DNA from: Syntrophales bacterium
GTDB lineage: Bacteria > Desulfobacterota > Syntrophia > Syntrophales > UBA2192
Reading direction: 5' to 3'
DNA length: 5,093 nt
NCBI GenBank assembly: GCA_025454095.1
Contig: JALOPC010000188.1
Coordinates: 1 to 5,093 of the forward strand
Below the pieces are notes generated by a model, which saw only the letters and a program-made list of their open reading frames with translations, did not search any database and was not told where the DNA came from. Positions 5,047 through 5,093 of the stretch are shown piece after piece. The translations under genes and the position numbers were made by a program. How positions within the stretch are numbered: position 1 is the first letter of the stretch; each line of letters opens with the position of its first letter.

Positions 5047-5093
5047 GGAAGCGCTCAGCAAAAAGTATCGACATGCTCCCCGAGGCCGCGCTG

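Larger units (their letters stand above)
4639..5093. other. Gene-free 3' region with a cluster of short hairpins
   Basis: No open frame here has recognisable protein features. The stretch contains perfect short inverted repeats: GACGC/GCGTC (4749-4753, 4760-4764), GCTCCC/GGGAGC (4784-4789, 4795-4800), CCGCC/GGCGG (4813-4817, 4828-4832), TTCCCGG/CCGGGAA (4903-4909, 4926-4932), AAGGCTCTC/GAGAGCCTT (4985-4993, 5003-5011) and CCTGGAA/TTCCAGG (5024-5030, 5040-5046). The last two have 9-base loops. A longer-range match joins TTCCAGGCCC (4875-4884) and GGGCCTGGAA (5021-5030). It may be a decayed gene or a terminator region between convergent genes. Confidence 0.5.

Noticed and set aside
5055..5093. 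Possible last 12 codons of a leftward gene ending at TGA (complement of 5055-5057)
   Set aside because: The open stretch is too short to be evidence and no family is recognised, although the hairpins to its left would suit terminators of such a gene.

Overview
The window looks like chromosomal DNA of a GC-rich strict or facultative anaerobe. An affiliation with the former Deltaproteobacteria (Desulfobacterota, Syntrophales-like) is a reasonable guess. It rests on an oxygen-sensitive class III ribonucleotide reductase, a UbiE/MenG quinone methyltransferase, the start of an acyl-CoA dehydratase activase-like ATPase, and long intergenic spacers full of GGGTATCGGG-type repeats. The taxonomic guess is inference from gene content, not from a marker gene.

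Layout. Positions 1-95 hold the 5' end of a leftward gene (ASKHA-type activase). It is divergent from a rightward ubiE/menG methyltransferase (389-1114). A long spacer follows (1115-1785). It holds a 145-bp imperfect palindrome built from GGGTATCGGG repeats, a G/C-rich block with mutually exclusive pairings including a possible pseudoknot, a strong hairpin, and then the nrdD promoter. That promoter carries two NrdR-box-like sites one exact three-turn step apart (32 bp). nrdD (1786-3945) is full length, with ATP cone, barrel, zinc site and glycyl-radical motif. It is followed by another repeat copy and a convincing hairpin terminator. A flavodoxin-fold NAD(P)H:quinone oxidoreductase-like gene (4108-4638) comes next. 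It appears to have lost about 21 codons in frame at the flavin/active-site loop. The last 455 bases carry no gene I can support but contain a series of short perfect hairpins.

Functionally these are separate units rather than one operon: quinone biosynthesis, anaerobic dNTP synthesis under NrdR-type control, and a probably damaged quinone reductase paralogue. nrdG, the activase partner of NrdD, is not in the window. I see no CRISPR array, tRNA, rRNA, intact transposase or defence system. The most interesting material is in the spacers: the modular repeat family, the long palindrome and the structured block upstream of nrdD.
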